Source: JAGDZR01 sp049115695 (GTDB lineage Bacteria > Bacteroidota > Bacteroidia > Cytophagales > Cyclobacteriaceae). From it: a stretch of DNA of 64,000 nt. The stretch lies in NCBI GenBank assembly GCA_049115695.1, contig JAGDZR010000012.1, forward strand, positions 248,001 to 312,000, written 5' to 3'. The translations under genes and the position numbers were made by a program. A model generated the notes under the pieces. That model had not been told where the DNA came from. It searched no databases and was given only the letters and a program-made list of their open reading frames with translations. This document shows positions 8,455 through 17,189 of the stretch, piece by piece. Every line of letters starts with the position of its first letter. Within the stretch, counting starts at the first letter, position 1.

Positions 8455-9383
8455 AGAAGATATTGCTCATATCCCTGATCTGTTTGATTGGGTGTACATC
8501 AAAAGTGGATGAGTCCAGCACGAAGAAAATGGCTGTTATTATCTCTACTTTGAATAATCCATGGTTTGTCGTATTGGGTGAAACAGCAGCCAATCAAGCC
8601 AAGGAGTTGGGCTATGAAGCAACACTTTTTGACTCTCAAAACAATACCGCTTTAGAGACAGATCATTTTGAAAATGTAATAGCCTCGGGGTATGATGCCA
8701 TATTATTTAATCCCACTGATGCCGATGGATCCATTGCTAATGTGCGTATGGCTAAAAGGGCCGGCGTGCCTGTTTTTTGCATGGACAGAGAGATCAACAC
8801 CACCGATGCAGCAACTAGTCAAATATTGTCAGATAGCTATGCTGGTTGTGTAGCCATTGGAAAATACTTTGTTGAGAAATTGAATAAAAAAGGGAAATAT
8901 GTCGAAATCCTTGGTATGGTGGGAGATAACAATACCTGGAGTCGATCAAATGGCTTTCATTCAGTAGTCGATCAATATCCTGACCTGCAAATGGTAGCAC
9001 AGCAAAACGCTGATTTTGATCGTAATAAGGCCATGGAAGTGATGGAGTCAGTCCTTCAGGTGAATCCAGATATTCAAGGTGTTTTTTGTGGGAATGATGC
9101 GATGGCCATGGGCGCCTATCAAGCACTGCTGTCAGCAGGTAAAGAGGAGCAGATCATGGTATTTGGTTTCGATGGAGCGGCTGATGTGATCAATTCTATT
9201 AAACAGAAAGAAATATTGGCAACTGGTATGCAGTTTCCAAAAGTAATGGCGAGAACTGCAGCCATTTATGCAAATGACTATATAAATGGTAAACGTGACT
9301 TTGCGCAAAAGGTACCTGTTGATGTTGAAATGGTCAATCAGGAAAATGTGCATCATTATGTGGCTTATGGAGATGATGAGTAA
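8451..9383 (+). CDS. Ribose-type ABC sugar-binding lipoprotein
   Basis: A 310-aa periplasmic-binding protein of the RbsB class (Peripla_BP_4). A short signal ends at lipobox LIGC (C15), so it is probably a membrane-anchored lipoprotein. Family motifs include STLNNPWFVVLGE near the N-terminus, GYDAILFNPTDADG, VFCMDRE and FCGNDAMAMGA. It captures a monosaccharide in the periplasm for the ATPase and permease encoded just downstream. Ribose-class binding proteins bind ribose, allose, galactofuranose, apiose and other small sugars; the exact ligand cannot be read here. ATGA overlap with the transketolase gene before it. Confidence 0.92.
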   Translation: MKKILLISLICLIGCTSKVDESSTKKMAVIISTLNNPWFVVLGETAANQAKELGYEATLFDSQNNTALETDHFENVIASGYDAILFNPTDADGSIANVRMAKRAGVPVFCMDREINTTDAATSQILSDSYAGCVAIGKYFVEKLNKKGKYVEILGMVGDNNTWSRSNGFHSVVDQYPDLQMVAQQNADFDRNKAMEVMESVLQVNPDIQGVFCGNDAMAMGAYQALLSAGKEEQIMVFGFDGAADVINSIKQKEILATGMQFPKVMARTAAIYANDYINGKRDFAQKVPVDVEMVNQENVHHYVAYGDDE

Positions 9384-10003
9384 TGAATAAGTACTTAAAA
9401 TATACAATCGGAGCTGTGATCACTGTTTTTGTAATTTACAATTCAGTGTATTTTCAGTCACTGGATGAGAAAAAAGCAGCGGAAGAAGTTGTTGAATTAA
9501 ATGTAGAACAGTTGGTAAATGAGCTTTGGGACAATAGCCTACTCTCGGCCTATGACGCTGCAATAAATATCACCGAGCTAATTTCAGCGTTGCAAAATAA
9601 CCCTGAAGCTACTTTTGAAAAGAACGGAAACTCGTTAGGCATTGGAAACATCGGCTATTTCCAGGTGGCTGGACAGGGAGAGGTGATTGAAATCAATGAA
9701 AACAATGTTTTGGTGGAAATTGAGGACAAAATCATTGAAATAGAGACAGAGTTCATTTTTGGCAATGCCATCCGAGATGCTTCAGGCTTATTCAAGGTCA
9801 ATGATTTTGACAATACAGACGATTTCAATCGCATTTCGGAATCGATCAACGGGAAGGTGAGGGCTGAATTGATTCAAAAGTTCAGATCCAATGTTAAGAT
9901 AGCCGATCAAGTGATGTTTAAAGGGGCTCTGGAGTTGAATCAGGCACATCTCGATCTGTCGAAAATTGAAATCATTCCTATCTCACTCCAAACCAATCCA
10001 TGA
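9383..10003 (+). CDS. DUF2291-family protein
   Basis: A 206-aa protein with one N-terminal membrane segment (residues 8-26) and a soluble domain placed outside the cytoplasm. It resembles the DUF2291 family of predicted periplasmic proteins, which recur inside ribose-type ABC transporter operons. The sequence NNPEATFEKNGNSLGIGN and the later segment IRDASGLFKVNDF fit that family. Its start shares one base with the stop of the binding-protein gene (TAATG). Its function is unknown; association with transporters suggests a role in assembly or substrate delivery. Confidence 0.75.
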   Translation: MNKYLKYTIGAVITVFVIYNSVYFQSLDEKKAAEEVVELNVEQLVNELWDNSLLSAYDAAINITELISALQNNPEATFEKNGNSLGIGNIGYFQVAGQGEVIEINENNVLVEIEDKIIEIETEFIFGNAIRDASGLFKVNDFDNTDDFNRISESINGKVRAELIQKFRSNVKIADQVMFKGALELNQAHLDLSKIEIIPISLQTNP

Positions 10004-10004
10004 T

Positions 10005-11525
10005 ATGGCGCCCGTTCTTCAGGTAAAAAATATCACGAAGAAATTCTCAGGGGTGACAGCTCTTGATGACGTTAGTTTGGAGTTGAACCCAGGTAAGCTT
10101 ACTGCACTGATAGGGGAGAATGGGGCTGGCAAATCCACCCTGTTGAAGATCATGTCAGGTATTCACACGTCGTTCGACGGTGAAATTATATTGAAGGGAT
10201 CACCCATTAGATTCGAAAAACCAAGCGATGCACAAAAAGCAGGTATTGCGATTATTCATCAAGAGCTCAATCTGATAGATTCGTTGACCATAGCGCAAAA
10301 CATTTATTTGGGACGAGAAATTGGGAATGAGCTGGGCTGGCTGGATGAGAAAGCCATGCATGACAAAACCAGAAAATTGCTCCAAAGACTTCAATTAGAT
10401 CTCGAGCCAAATACTCAGGTAAATTCGCTGAAAGTAGGTCAACAACAAATCGTTGAAATAGCAAAAGCTTTATTAGAAGATTCTGACGTGCTTTTCATGG
10501 ATGAACCGACATCAGCTATTGGTGAAGGTGAAGTAGAGATATTGTTTGAATTGATCAATAAACTCCGTGAGGAAGGAAAGTCTATTGTTTATATCTCACA
10601 CAAATTGGATGAGCTATTTACATTGGCTGATGACTATGTCGTATTAAGGGATGGTCAGTTGGTGGGTACGGGATTGATGAAAGATATCAATCGAGATCAG
10701 CTGGTAGATCTTATGGCTGGCAGGAAAGTCCAATTAACAGAAAGGGCTGAAAGGCAACTCTCAACAGAGGTAGTACTGGCCACAGAAGGTCTTTCACTGC
10801 GTAATCCTGCTGATCCAAACAGGGCTATCCTAAACAATATTAATCTGCAAATAAGAAGAGGTGAAGTATTAGGAATTTATGGTTTGATGGGAGCGGGCCG
10901 AACTGAGCTATGTGAATGTTTGTTTGGGTTGCATGCCAAATATCTTGATGGTGTGATTCGCTTGAATGATGAGCCTGTAGCTTATGTTTCTCCCATTGAA
11001 GCGATTAAGGATGGTCTGGCGCTTGTACCTGAAGATCGTAAGCGAGATGCCATTGTACCTGAACTCTCTGTTGTTAAAAATATGAGTTTGACAGATCCAG
11101 AGAAAATTGAGAAAGCCGGATTCATTAACAATGCTTTAGAAACAAAACTTTATGATAAACATGTTGCCGCTCTAAAAATCAAAGTAGATAAGGCAGAGCA
11201 ACTTATCAAAAACCTAAGTGGAGGCAACCAGCAAAAAGTAGTGTTGGCCAAATGGATTGAAAGGAACCCAAAATTACTGATGCTTGATGAGCCTACACGC
11301 GGCATTGATGTCAATGCAAAAAACGAGATCTATCAGTTGATTTCCAATCTTGCTGATCAGGGGATTTCAATTCTGGTTGTGTCCTCAGAGATACCTGAAA
11401 TATTGTCAATAGCTGACAGAATTCTGGTAATGGCAGAAGGAAATATTACAGCTGAATTTGAACGAAAAGAAGCTACTGAAACTAAAATTATGAATGCTTG
11501 CATTCCTGAACAAGTGACACCATGA
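10005..11525 (+). CDS. Ribose-type sugar ABC transporter ATPase (RbsA-like)
   Basis: A 506-aa double ATPase from the ATG at 10005, one base after the preceding stop; the upstream in-frame ATG at 9966 would add 13 residues inside the previous gene and is less likely. The first domain has Walker A GENGAGKST, signature SLKVGQQQ and Walker B LFMDEPTSA. The second has the degenerate Walker A GLMGAGRTE typical of RbsA-class proteins, signature LSGGNQQK and Walker B LMLDEPTRG. It powers import of the sugar bound by the 8451 lipoprotein. The stop overlaps the permease start by 4 bp. Confidence 0.95.
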   Translation: MAPVLQVKNITKKFSGVTALDDVSLELNPGKLTALIGENGAGKSTLLKIMSGIHTSFDGEIILKGSPIRFEKPSDAQKAGIAIIHQELNLIDSLTIAQNIYLGREIGNELGWLDEKAMHDKTRKLLQRLQLDLEPNTQVNSLKVGQQQIVEIAKALLEDSDVLFMDEPTSAIGEGEVEILFELINKLREEGKSIVYISHKLDELFTLADDYVVLRDGQLVGTGLMKDINRDQLVDLMAGRKVQLTERAERQLSTEVVLATEGLSLRNPADPNRAILNNINLQIRRGEVLGIYGLMGAGRTELCECLFGLHAKYLDGVIRLNDEPVAYVSPIEAIKDGLALVPEDRKRDAIVPELSVVKNMSLTDPEKIEKAGFINNALETKLYDKHVAALKIKVDKAEQLIKNLSGGNQQKVVLAKWIERNPKLLMLDEPTRGIDVNAKNEIYQLISNLADQGISILVVSSEIPEILSIADRILVMAEGNITAEFERKEATETKIMNACIPEQVTP

Positions 11526-12484
11526 TGCGAAATAAAAATTTAGCGCAATACCAATCACTGATCGCCTTATTGATCATGTGTCTAGTCCTTTCGGTTGTAG
11601 CCGAGAATTTTATGACCGTGGACAATTTTTGGAATGTGATGCGACAAATTTCAGTTAACGTGTGCATATCCGTTGGTATGACACTTGTGATTTTAATTGC
11701 CGGAATTGACTTGTCAGTAGGATCTATTCTGGCATTTTCAGGAGCTGTAGCCGCAGGATTGTTGAAGTATGGTGTTGAATTACCAGCAATGAATTTGTTC
11801 ATTGGATTTACGGTCTTGGGAGCATTATTGGCAGCCATGTTTACCGGAGGTGCCATGGGATGGGTCAATGGACTGGCAATCACAAGATTTAGAGTTCCTC
11901 CATTTGTTGCAACACTGGCTATGTTAACCATGGCTCGAGGATTTACCATGCTGTGGACAAAAGGACATCCCATTACTGGTCTTGATGAAACTTTTGGATT
12001 CTTAGGCACAGGCTGGTTCTTAGGGATTCCATTACCAGTTTGGATTTCAGGGATTGTCGTTGCGCTGGCAGTCATCGTCACAAAGAAGACACGATTTGGA
12101 AGGTACATTTATGCCATTGGTGGAAATGAATCGGCCGCCAGGTTGTCTGGTGTACCGGTCAATAAAATGAAAGTTTGGGTTTATTCTCTGGCTGGCATGC
12201 TTGCGGCTATTGGTGGTATTCTAGTAACAGCACGTTTAGATTCGGCCCAGCCCAATGCAGGAATGAGCTATGAGCTGGATGCGATCGCAGCAGTAGTCAT
12301 AGGGGGGGCATCACTTTCAGGAGGACGTGGAACCGTATTGGGGACTGTTTTAGGAGCCTTGATCATTGGGGTTCTTAACAATGGATTGATCCTATTGGAT
12401 GTTTCACCATTTTGGCAGCAAGTTGTAAAAGGAGCTGTGATTTTGCTGGCTGTAATCATTGATAAATCGAATAAAGCAGAATGA
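11522..12484 (+). CDS. Ribose-type sugar ABC transporter permease (RbsC-like)
   Basis: A 320-aa inner-membrane protein with about eight to ten hydrophobic segments. It shows the permease hallmarks of the RbsC class: GIDLSVGSILAFSG near residues 54-67, the coupling region GGNESAARLSGVPV and the C-terminal GGASLSGGRGT. It forms the channel of the ABC importer with the ATPase at 10005. Usual family length (about 320). An antisense open frame across it (11488-12108) has no coding features of its own. Confidence 0.95.
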   Translation: MMRNKNLAQYQSLIALLIMCLVLSVVAENFMTVDNFWNVMRQISVNVCISVGMTLVILIAGIDLSVGSILAFSGAVAAGLLKYGVELPAMNLFIGFTVLGALLAAMFTGGAMGWVNGLAITRFRVPPFVATLAMLTMARGFTMLWTKGHPITGLDETFGFLGTGWFLGIPLPVWISGIVVALAVIVTKKTRFGRYIYAIGGNESAARLSGVPVNKMKVWVYSLAGMLAAIGGILVTARLDSAQPNAGMSYELDAIAAVVIGGASLSGGRGTVLGTVLGALIIGVLNNGLILLDVSPFWQQVVKGAVILLAVIIDKSNKAE

Positions 12485-12525
12485 CTTCTGGTTATCTGTT
12501 AATTTATATACAAACCAAAGGACTT

Positions 12526-13944
12526 ATGAGATATATACTTACCCTCATCTTATTGACGTCATTTAGTACTTCGTTGCTAAATGCTCAAAATTTTAAAGAA
12601 AAGCCGAGAGTCTTTGTTTTGACAGACATTGAGAATGAACCAGATGATGCACAAAGTTTGGTTCGTTTCATGACGTACTCCAATATGTGGGACATTGAAG
12701 GGATTGTAGCTACTACTTCCTGCTGGCAAAGAGATCAAACTGCTGAATGGCGTATTCATGAAATCATAGATGCTTACGGCAAGGTTAGAGACAACCTTGA
12801 GGTTCATGAGAAAGGGTATCCAACCTATGATTATATGAAGAGCATCATTAAGATTGGTGTTCCAAAATTTGGGATGGAAGGTGTAGGAGAAGGGCAGGAT
12901 TCCCAAGGTTCTGAGTGGTTAATAGAAAGTCTGCTAAGCGATGATCCTCGTCCATTGTACGTTCAGGCATGGGGTGGAGCAAATGTTTTAGCCCAGGCAT
13001 TATGGAAACTACAAAGGACACTTCCTGAAGATGAACTAAAGATAGTAGCGAGTAAGATAAGAGTTTATACAATTTCGGATCAGGATGATTCGGGTCCGTG
13101 GATCAGAAATAATTTCCCCAATATATTCTATGTGGTAAGCCCTGGATATCAGGAAAACGGTGGTGGACAATATCATCTTGCAACCTGGGTAGGTATCTCT
13201 GGCGATAAGTTTCATGGAAGATTCAATGGTCCTGATTTTGCTATTGTTGATAATCCGTGGCTAGACCAGCATATTAGAAAAAATCATGGTCCACTTGGTG
13301 CTGAGCATCCGCATACAGAGTATTTAATGGAAGGTGATACTCCCTCATTCTTTGGTCTGATTGATAATGGTCTCAACAATCCTGAACGGCCTGACTATGG
13401 AGGCTGGGGTGGAAGGTATGAGCTATACATTCCGCCATTTAGAAAATACATGTACGAGCCGGAAACAAGACCCATATGGACAGATGCACAAGATGAAGTT
13501 TATAGCGAGGTGACCAAGCAACATCACACAAGTAATCATGCTACAATTTGGAGGTGGAGACAAGCCTATCAGCATGATTTTGCCGCCAGAATTGATTGGA
13601 GCAACACCTCCAAATATGCAAAGGCTAATCATCCGCCCGTTGTGAAACTTGCACATGATAATGTAATAACTGTCAATTCAGGAGAGACTGTGGAATTGAG
13701 CGGAGAAGGTTCAACTGATCCGGACAAAGATGAGCTTTCCTATGAATGGATTTACTATGGAGAAGCAGGTTCTCTGAATGCAAGATCATTAAACTTGAAA
13801 AGCTCAACGGGAGTGAGTACATCATTTGTTGCTCCTGAAGTTGCAACGGCTAAAACAACACACTTGATTCTACAGGTAACAGATAATGGTGTGCCAGCAC
13901 TTACCAGATATCAGCGTGTTGTTGTAAACATATTACCTAATTAG
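12526..13944 (+). CDS. Exported DUF1593 protein inside the sugar operon
   Basis: From the ATG at 12526 the protein is 472 aa with a clean signal peptide (cleavage after LNAQ, about residue 21); the earlier in-frame ATG at 12481 adds a tail that spoils it. The DUF1593 domain spans residues 26-365, with motif D34-IENE-PDD (a Glu at the third Asp position), GSEWLIESL, QDDSGPWI, HGPLGAEHP, EGDTPSFF and DFAARIDW. The Ig-like Sde182 C-terminal domain begins NHPPVVKLAHD. Placed 41 bp after the permease and 14 bp before the FGGY kinase, it is the one DUF1593 gene embedded in the import and catabolic operon. This is the best evidence tying DUF1593 to release or capture of the imported sugar. Confidence 0.87.
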   Translation: MRYILTLILLTSFSTSLLNAQNFKEKPRVFVLTDIENEPDDAQSLVRFMTYSNMWDIEGIVATTSCWQRDQTAEWRIHEIIDAYGKVRDNLEVHEKGYPTYDYMKSIIKIGVPKFGMEGVGEGQDSQGSEWLIESLLSDDPRPLYVQAWGGANVLAQALWKLQRTLPEDELKIVASKIRVYTISDQDDSGPWIRNNFPNIFYVVSPGYQENGGGQYHLATWVGISGDKFHGRFNGPDFAIVDNPWLDQHIRKNHGPLGAEHPHTEYLMEGDTPSFFGLIDNGLNNPERPDYGGWGGRYELYIPPFRKYMYEPETRPIWTDAQDEVYSEVTKQHHTSNHATIWRWRQAYQHDFAARIDWSNTSKYAKANHPPVVKLAHDNVITVNSGETVELSGEGSTDPDKDELSYEWIYYGEAGSLNARSLNLKSSTGVSTSFVAPEVATAKTTHLILQVTDNGVPALTRYQRVVVNILPN

Positions 13945-13958
13945 ATCAGAAAGACCAG

Positions 13959-15455
13959 ATGAATTCTGAACAAACTGAATACATTCTATCTATAGATCAG
14001 GGTACCAGCAGTACAAAAACCCTGATAATGGATCAAAATGGAGAAGTACTTTATAAAGCCAGTGAACCATTAAAAACACATTATCTCTCTGGTGGTTGGG
14101 TTGAACAAGAGCCACAGGCTATATACGAAAATGTCATTCAGTCAGCTATTAAATGTGTGGATGGATTCAAGGCGGAAGGTAGTGATGTTTCGAAAATTAA
14201 AACCTGTGGCATCTCCAATCAGCGAGAAACGTTTGTGCTTTGGGATAAGGATGGAAATCCACTGTACAATGCTGTCGTATGGCAGTGTAAAAGGTCGGTA
14301 GATATTTGCAAAAGACTTGAGAATGAAGGTCTTTCTGCTACTCTAAATAAGAAAACAGGGTTAATCATTGATCCATATTTCTCCGGATCAAAAGTGATCT
14401 GGTTGTATGAAAATGAAGCGAAAGTAAGAAAAGCAATTGATAACGGAGAGGCCTACTTTGGAAATGTGGACAGTTGGTTGTTGTATAACATGACGCAAGG
14501 TGAGTCATATTTAACGGACTATACCAATGCTTCCCGAACCATGTTTTTTAACCTGGAAACTTTGCAGTGGGATGATGAATTGTTGGCAGCATTTGGGTTG
14601 TCAGGGCTTAAACTGCCAGAGCTAAGGCCTTCTTCTTCTCATTTTGGAAAGACGAACCTGGATGGGTTACTGGAACAAGAAATTTCAATCGCTGGAATGA
14701 TTGGTGATTCACATGCGGCAGCCTTTGGGGAAGGTTGTTTTGATCCCGGAGATGCCAAGGCAACATTGGGTACAGGTAGTTCCATTTTGATGAACATTGG
14801 AGACCAACCCAAATCGTCTGATAATGGAATGGTGACGACCATTTGCTGGAGTGTTAGTGGAAGGGTTGATTATGCGTTGGAAGGTATTATTGTTTCAGCC
14901 GGAGCAACGATTGAATGGGTCAAAAACCAGTTGGGCCTTTTTGATAAGGTTGATGAATTGGAAGCAATCTATGAGTCAGTTGAAAATAATGGAGGAGTAT
15001 ACATCGTACCTGCTTTTAGCGGCTTAGGAGCACCACATTGGGATATGAACAGAAAAGCCTCCATTCAAGGGTTGACCTTTGATTCTTCAAAAGACCACAT
15101 AATAAGAGCTGCCTTAGAATCAGTTCCTTATCAGATCAAAGATGTTATTGTTGCAATGGAATCCGACTCAGGGACACCTCTCAATGAGTTGAAGATTGAT
15201 GGAGGAATCAGTTCTAACAAACATTTAGTACAATTTCTGGCTGATTTACTCGGTCGAAAAGTCACAAACATTGACGTAAGGGATGTGTCAGCAATAGGAG
15301 TTGGATATCTTGCAGGTCTCGGTTCAGGCGTTTATCAAAATATAGATCAACTTAAGTCCTTTAATCAGCATAAAACAAGTACAAATGCTAATTTGGATAC
15401 GGCTGACGTTGAACGTGCTTATCAAGGCTGGCAAAAGGCAATAAAAGGTATTTGA
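13959..15455 (+). CDS. FGGY-family carbohydrate kinase
   Basis: A 498-aa kinase of the FGGY family, close to the glycerol kinase branch in its motifs. The N-terminal phosphate-binding loop is DQGTSSTK, followed by GGWVEQEP, GTGSSI and the GLGAPHWD segment; the C-terminal domain has IDGGISSN and DVSAIGVGYLAG. Such enzymes phosphorylate a terminal hydroxyl of glycerol, ketopentoses, apulose and similar substrates. As the last gene of the operon that starts with an isomerase and transketolase, it should phosphorylate the ketose before cleavage. Glycerol itself is unlikely from context, since no glycerol genes are nearby. Confidence 0.88.
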   Translation: MNSEQTEYILSIDQGTSSTKTLIMDQNGEVLYKASEPLKTHYLSGGWVEQEPQAIYENVIQSAIKCVDGFKAEGSDVSKIKTCGISNQRETFVLWDKDGNPLYNAVVWQCKRSVDICKRLENEGLSATLNKKTGLIIDPYFSGSKVIWLYENEAKVRKAIDNGEAYFGNVDSWLLYNMTQGESYLTDYTNASRTMFFNLETLQWDDELLAAFGLSGLKLPELRPSSSHFGKTNLDGLLEQEISIAGMIGDSHAAAFGEGCFDPGDAKATLGTGSSILMNIGDQPKSSDNGMVTTICWSVSGRVDYALEGIIVSAGATIEWVKNQLGLFDKVDELEAIYESVENNGGVYIVPAFSGLGAPHWDMNRKASIQGLTFDSSKDHIIRAALESVPYQIKDVIVAMESDSGTPLNELKIDGGISSNKHLVQFLADLLGRKVTNIDVRDVSAIGVGYLAGLGSGVYQNIDQLKSFNQHKTSTNANLDTADVERAYQGWQKAIKGI

Positions 15456-15456
15456 G

Positions 15457-15600
15457 TTACTTCTTTTTCATCGATTTATATTGGTCATGCATACCTTCTC
15501 CATTGAGAATCTTGGGTGTCCATTTATCGATTCGAGCCATTCTTGTTTTGGCTTGTGTAGATTGAGAAAAATGAATGATGTAGCCCCTTTGTCGTCCCAT
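15457..15600 (-). pseudogene. C-terminal remnant of a YdeI/OmpD-associated-type gene
   Basis: A short minus-strand frame of 47 codons ends at 15457. Its peptide contains GRQRGYIIHFSQSTQAKTR and KWTPKILNGEGMHD, resembling the last part of YdeI/OmpD-associated-family proteins. A stop codon interrupts the frame just upstream and no N-terminal part is present before the 15721 gene. It looks like a decayed fragment left at the end of the sugar operon. The family call rests on recall of the tail motif and is moderate. Confidence 0.4.
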
Positions 15601-15720
15601 AGCGTATAGCCGATTGCTTCAAATTTCACTGATTCTCTCAAGTTTTTTGCAATAACGAAAAGTTTTAATGAGTGGATAATAATGACCCAATGACTTCTGA
15701 GAGCTTTTTAACCATTTTGA

Positions 15721-17145
15721 CTAGGGCATTATCGTTACAATAACCCGTTTGTATCTTGATAAAGCTGGACTTCCTTTGTCGGTTACTTTTAAGATAAAGT
15801 GAGCAGTTTCTTTCCTGGATACTTTGGGTGCTGTGTAACTGGCTTTATAAACGTTTTCAGCACCATTCACATCAATCAGCTTTTTGTATGATCCTGCCTC
15901 AGGATAATTGAACCAAAGAAAACCTACATTATCTCCATCAGGGTCGTAACTATTGAACGCATCTAATGTGAAGCTTTCGCCTGATTTCACTGTCAATTGA
16001 TCATCATGCGAAAGAACCGGAATAGGAGGGTGGTTCGCTTCTTCCGGGGAAGAAATTGTCCAGTCCATCCGAGCGGCAAAATCATTTTGAAAGTCGTCTC
16101 TCCAGCGCCAGAGTGTTGCTTTGTATCCAGAAAACTCTGCTGTATCCTTCCGGAATGTTCTTCCATAAGCCTTTGAAATGTATGGTTTAAAAGTATCATC
16201 AGCATTGGTCCAAATTTCTCTTGTCTCTGGTGCTCCCGATACAATCGATCCACCTTCCTTTGAAGCGTCAAATACCGGTTTGTAAAGTAGGTAGCGACCA
16301 CCCCAGCCGCCCCATTCAGGGTGCTCTGAGTTGTTTAATCCATTAGGGAGTAATCCAAGATATGCAGGAGTGTCGCCCTCCATTCCCCACGCCACATCGG
16401 GATATACTTCACCTAATGGACCGTGGTTTTGTTGAATGTTTTCGGCCAGCCATTGGTTACTAATTGAGGAGTTGTCAATACCAGCAATAACACTGTTTAT
16501 CCCTGTCCAGGTTGCACTGCCATAATGATCACCAGGAGAAACAATGTAAAACAGCGATGGAAAATTATTCCTAATCCAAATACCACTATCGTCCTGATCT
16601 GAAATTGTATAAACCTTGATTTTGGATACTAGTCTGCGCAGTTCTTTTTTACTTTTCGTTTTTTCAAGCGTAAAAAGTGCTTGTGCCAGCGTGTTTACAC
16701 CTCCCCAGGTAGAGATCCACAAGGGTCTGTCATCATCTTTTTCAAGCTCTTTTATGATCCAATTTGAACCTTCAGAATCCATACCTTCACCAACACCAGT
16801 CATGCCATATTTAGGTAAGCCTTGTTTGATAAGTGGATAAAAATCTTCAGATGGTGGGAAATTCTCGTCGTGCTTCAACAGGTTGGGATGGACCTTTTCA
16901 TAAGCCTTGATAACCCTTTCAATAGAACCCGGATGAACACTGTTTTGCAACCAACAAGATGTGGTGGCAATCAACCCTTTGATTTCAATTTCATTTGAAT
17001 ACAGTAAGAGACGGACCAGCGACTGTGTGTCGTCAGGATCAGCTTCAATGTCCGTAAGGACAATTATTCTGTTTTTAGTGTTTGATTGTGCCTTTGTCAA
17101 TTCAGGTACCATCAACATTATGAAAATTATAGACAAATACTTCAT
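15721..17145 (-). CDS. Exported DUF1593 protein
   Basis: From the ATG at 17145 the protein is 474 aa with a signal peptide ending KAQ (residue 20); an upstream ATG at 17208 would overlap the preceding gene and prepend a poor leader. The DUF1593 domain carries D32-IEAD-PDD, GLIATTSCWL, QDDSGIWI, HGPLGEVYP, EGDTPAYL and DFAARMDW. The Ig-like C-terminal domain begins NHPPIPVLSHD. It is the last of three consecutive DUF1593 genes that follow the rhamnosidase. It is most similar in layout to the paralog at 12526, although the two lie on opposite strands and converge. Confidence 0.86.
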   Translation of the reverse strand: MKYLSIIFIMLMVPELTKAQSNTKNRIIVLTDIEADPDDTQSLVRLLLYSNEIEIKGLIATTSCWLQNSVHPGSIERVIKAYEKVHPNLLKHDENFPPSEDFYPLIKQGLPKYGMTGVGEGMDSEGSNWIIKELEKDDDRPLWISTWGGVNTLAQALFTLEKTKSKKELRRLVSKIKVYTISDQDDSGIWIRNNFPSLFYIVSPGDHYGSATWTGINSVIAGIDNSSISNQWLAENIQQNHGPLGEVYPDVAWGMEGDTPAYLGLLPNGLNNSEHPEWGGWGGRYLLYKPVFDASKEGGSIVSGAPETREIWTNADDTFKPYISKAYGRTFRKDTAEFSGYKATLWRWRDDFQNDFAARMDWTISSPEEANHPPIPVLSHDDQLTVKSGESFTLDAFNSYDPDGDNVGFLWFNYPEAGSYKKLIDVNGAENVYKASYTAPKVSRKETAHFILKVTDKGSPALSRYKRVIVTIMP

Positions 17146-17189
17146 TTGGTAGTGCTTTAGGATCATTTTGATTTTGTTAGTTCTTAATA

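Noticed and set aside
11488..12108. 206-codon open frame antisense to the ABC permease
   Set aside because: It lies wholly against a well-supported gene and its peptide is low-complexity and free of family motifs; a codon-bias shadow.
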